Of a DNA stretch of 14,591 nt, positions 14,396 through 14,591 are shown in pieces (position 1 is the stretch's first letter; every line of letters begins with the position of its first letter). The notes beneath the pieces are model-generated. The model worked only from the letters and a program-made list of their open reading frames with translations, was not told the DNA's origin and made no database searches. The position numbers and the translations under genes are program-made. This DNA is from Gammaproteobacteria bacterium (GTDB lineage: Bacteria > Pseudomonadota > Gammaproteobacteria > Enterobacterales > Alteromonadaceae): contig JAIXSW010000287.1 of the NCBI GenBank assembly GCA_027484495.1, positions 1 to 14,591 on the forward strand. Reading direction: 5' to 3'.

Positions 14396-14591
14396 ACCCG
14401 AACCTGCAATAAACTGGTACCACGTTGATACAAATGCTCCGGGATCTTGCCGAGCTGGCAGCCGGCTTCGGCCACCTGTAAACCTTGCATCGTCAGGCGA
14501 TCTTTAAATAGCGGCAGAAATTGCCCGGCGTCCTGCACCGTTTTTTCATTATCAGCGTAAAACTGCAAACTGACTTCTTTGCCAATCAGTC
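14392..14591 (-). CDS. 3' end of a possible FliK-like hook-length protein (partial)
   Basis: The last 65 codons of a gene that continues past the window edge; its TGA at 14394-14392 overlaps the FlhB-like ATG. The visible part reads LIGKEVSLQFYADNEKT, then LPLFKDRLTMQGLQVAEAGC and ends LLQVRV. The mix of a short amphipathic LPLFKDRL.MQGL helix and beta-strand stretches is compatible with the C-terminal domain of FliK-type proteins, and the FlhB-like partner supports it. The fragment is too short for certainty. Confidence 0.5.
   Translation of the reverse strand, partial: LIGKEVSLQFYADNEKTVQDAGQFLPLFKDRLTMQGLQVAEAGCQLGKIPEHLYQRGTSLLQVRV

Overview
The window looks like chromosomal DNA of a gammaproteobacterium. 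The order trp operon, divergent rnm (yciV/trpH), yciO, rluB matches the Escherichia coli arrangement. Separate trpG and trpD, scpA-scpB placed between yciO and rluB, and a MotC/MotD-type stator pair are more like Alteromonadales or Rheinheimera-type relatives. That placement is inferred from remembered gene content, not from a search. I see no insertion sequence, CRISPR array, tRNA or rRNA gene.

Layout. (1) Positions 1-100 are a mathematically perfect palindrome centred on the trp terminator. It probably marks a contig end folded back on itself. (2) Positions 82-6804, minus strand, hold a complete tryptophan operon, trpE-trpG-trpD-trpCF-trpB-trpA. Every junction overlaps by 1 to 11 bases, so translation is probably coupled throughout. 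(3) Positions about 6862-7189, minus strand, hold the trp control region: a promoter, a 20-residue leader peptide with three consecutive Trp codons, a classical antiterminator/terminator pair, and a second Trp-rich leader ORF (W-R-W-W) with its own Shine-Dalgarno between the attenuator and trpE. The two leaders share a recognisable core, so the leader seems to have been duplicated. (4) Positions 7236-11918, plus strand: a doubtful 31-codon ORF, a short DksA/TraR-type zinc-finger protein, the PHP-domain nuclease RNase AM (rnm), yciO, scpA, scpB and rluB. (5) Positions 11961-13701, plus strand: a flagellar stator pair of the MotC/MotD type. (6) Positions 13695-14591, minus strand: a 64-residue protein of unknown function whose 3' end overlaps the motD stop, then a stand-alone FlhB C-terminal-domain protein preceded by the 3' end of what may be a FliK-like hook-length protein.

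How the genes work together. The trp block makes tryptophan from chorismate and is controlled at least by translation-coupled attenuation; no TrpR-like CTAG operator is visible near the promoter. The divergent housekeeping block handles RNA turnover and maturation (rnm, rluB), a Sua5/YciO-fold protein (yciO) and chromosome condensation (scpAB). The right end is a motility block of stator subunits plus accessory export or hook-length proteins.

Most genes belong to well-known families. The points most worth a second look are the tandem trp leader peptides with their composite attenuator, the perfect palindrome at the left end, and the small unknown gene beside the flagellar accessory genes.
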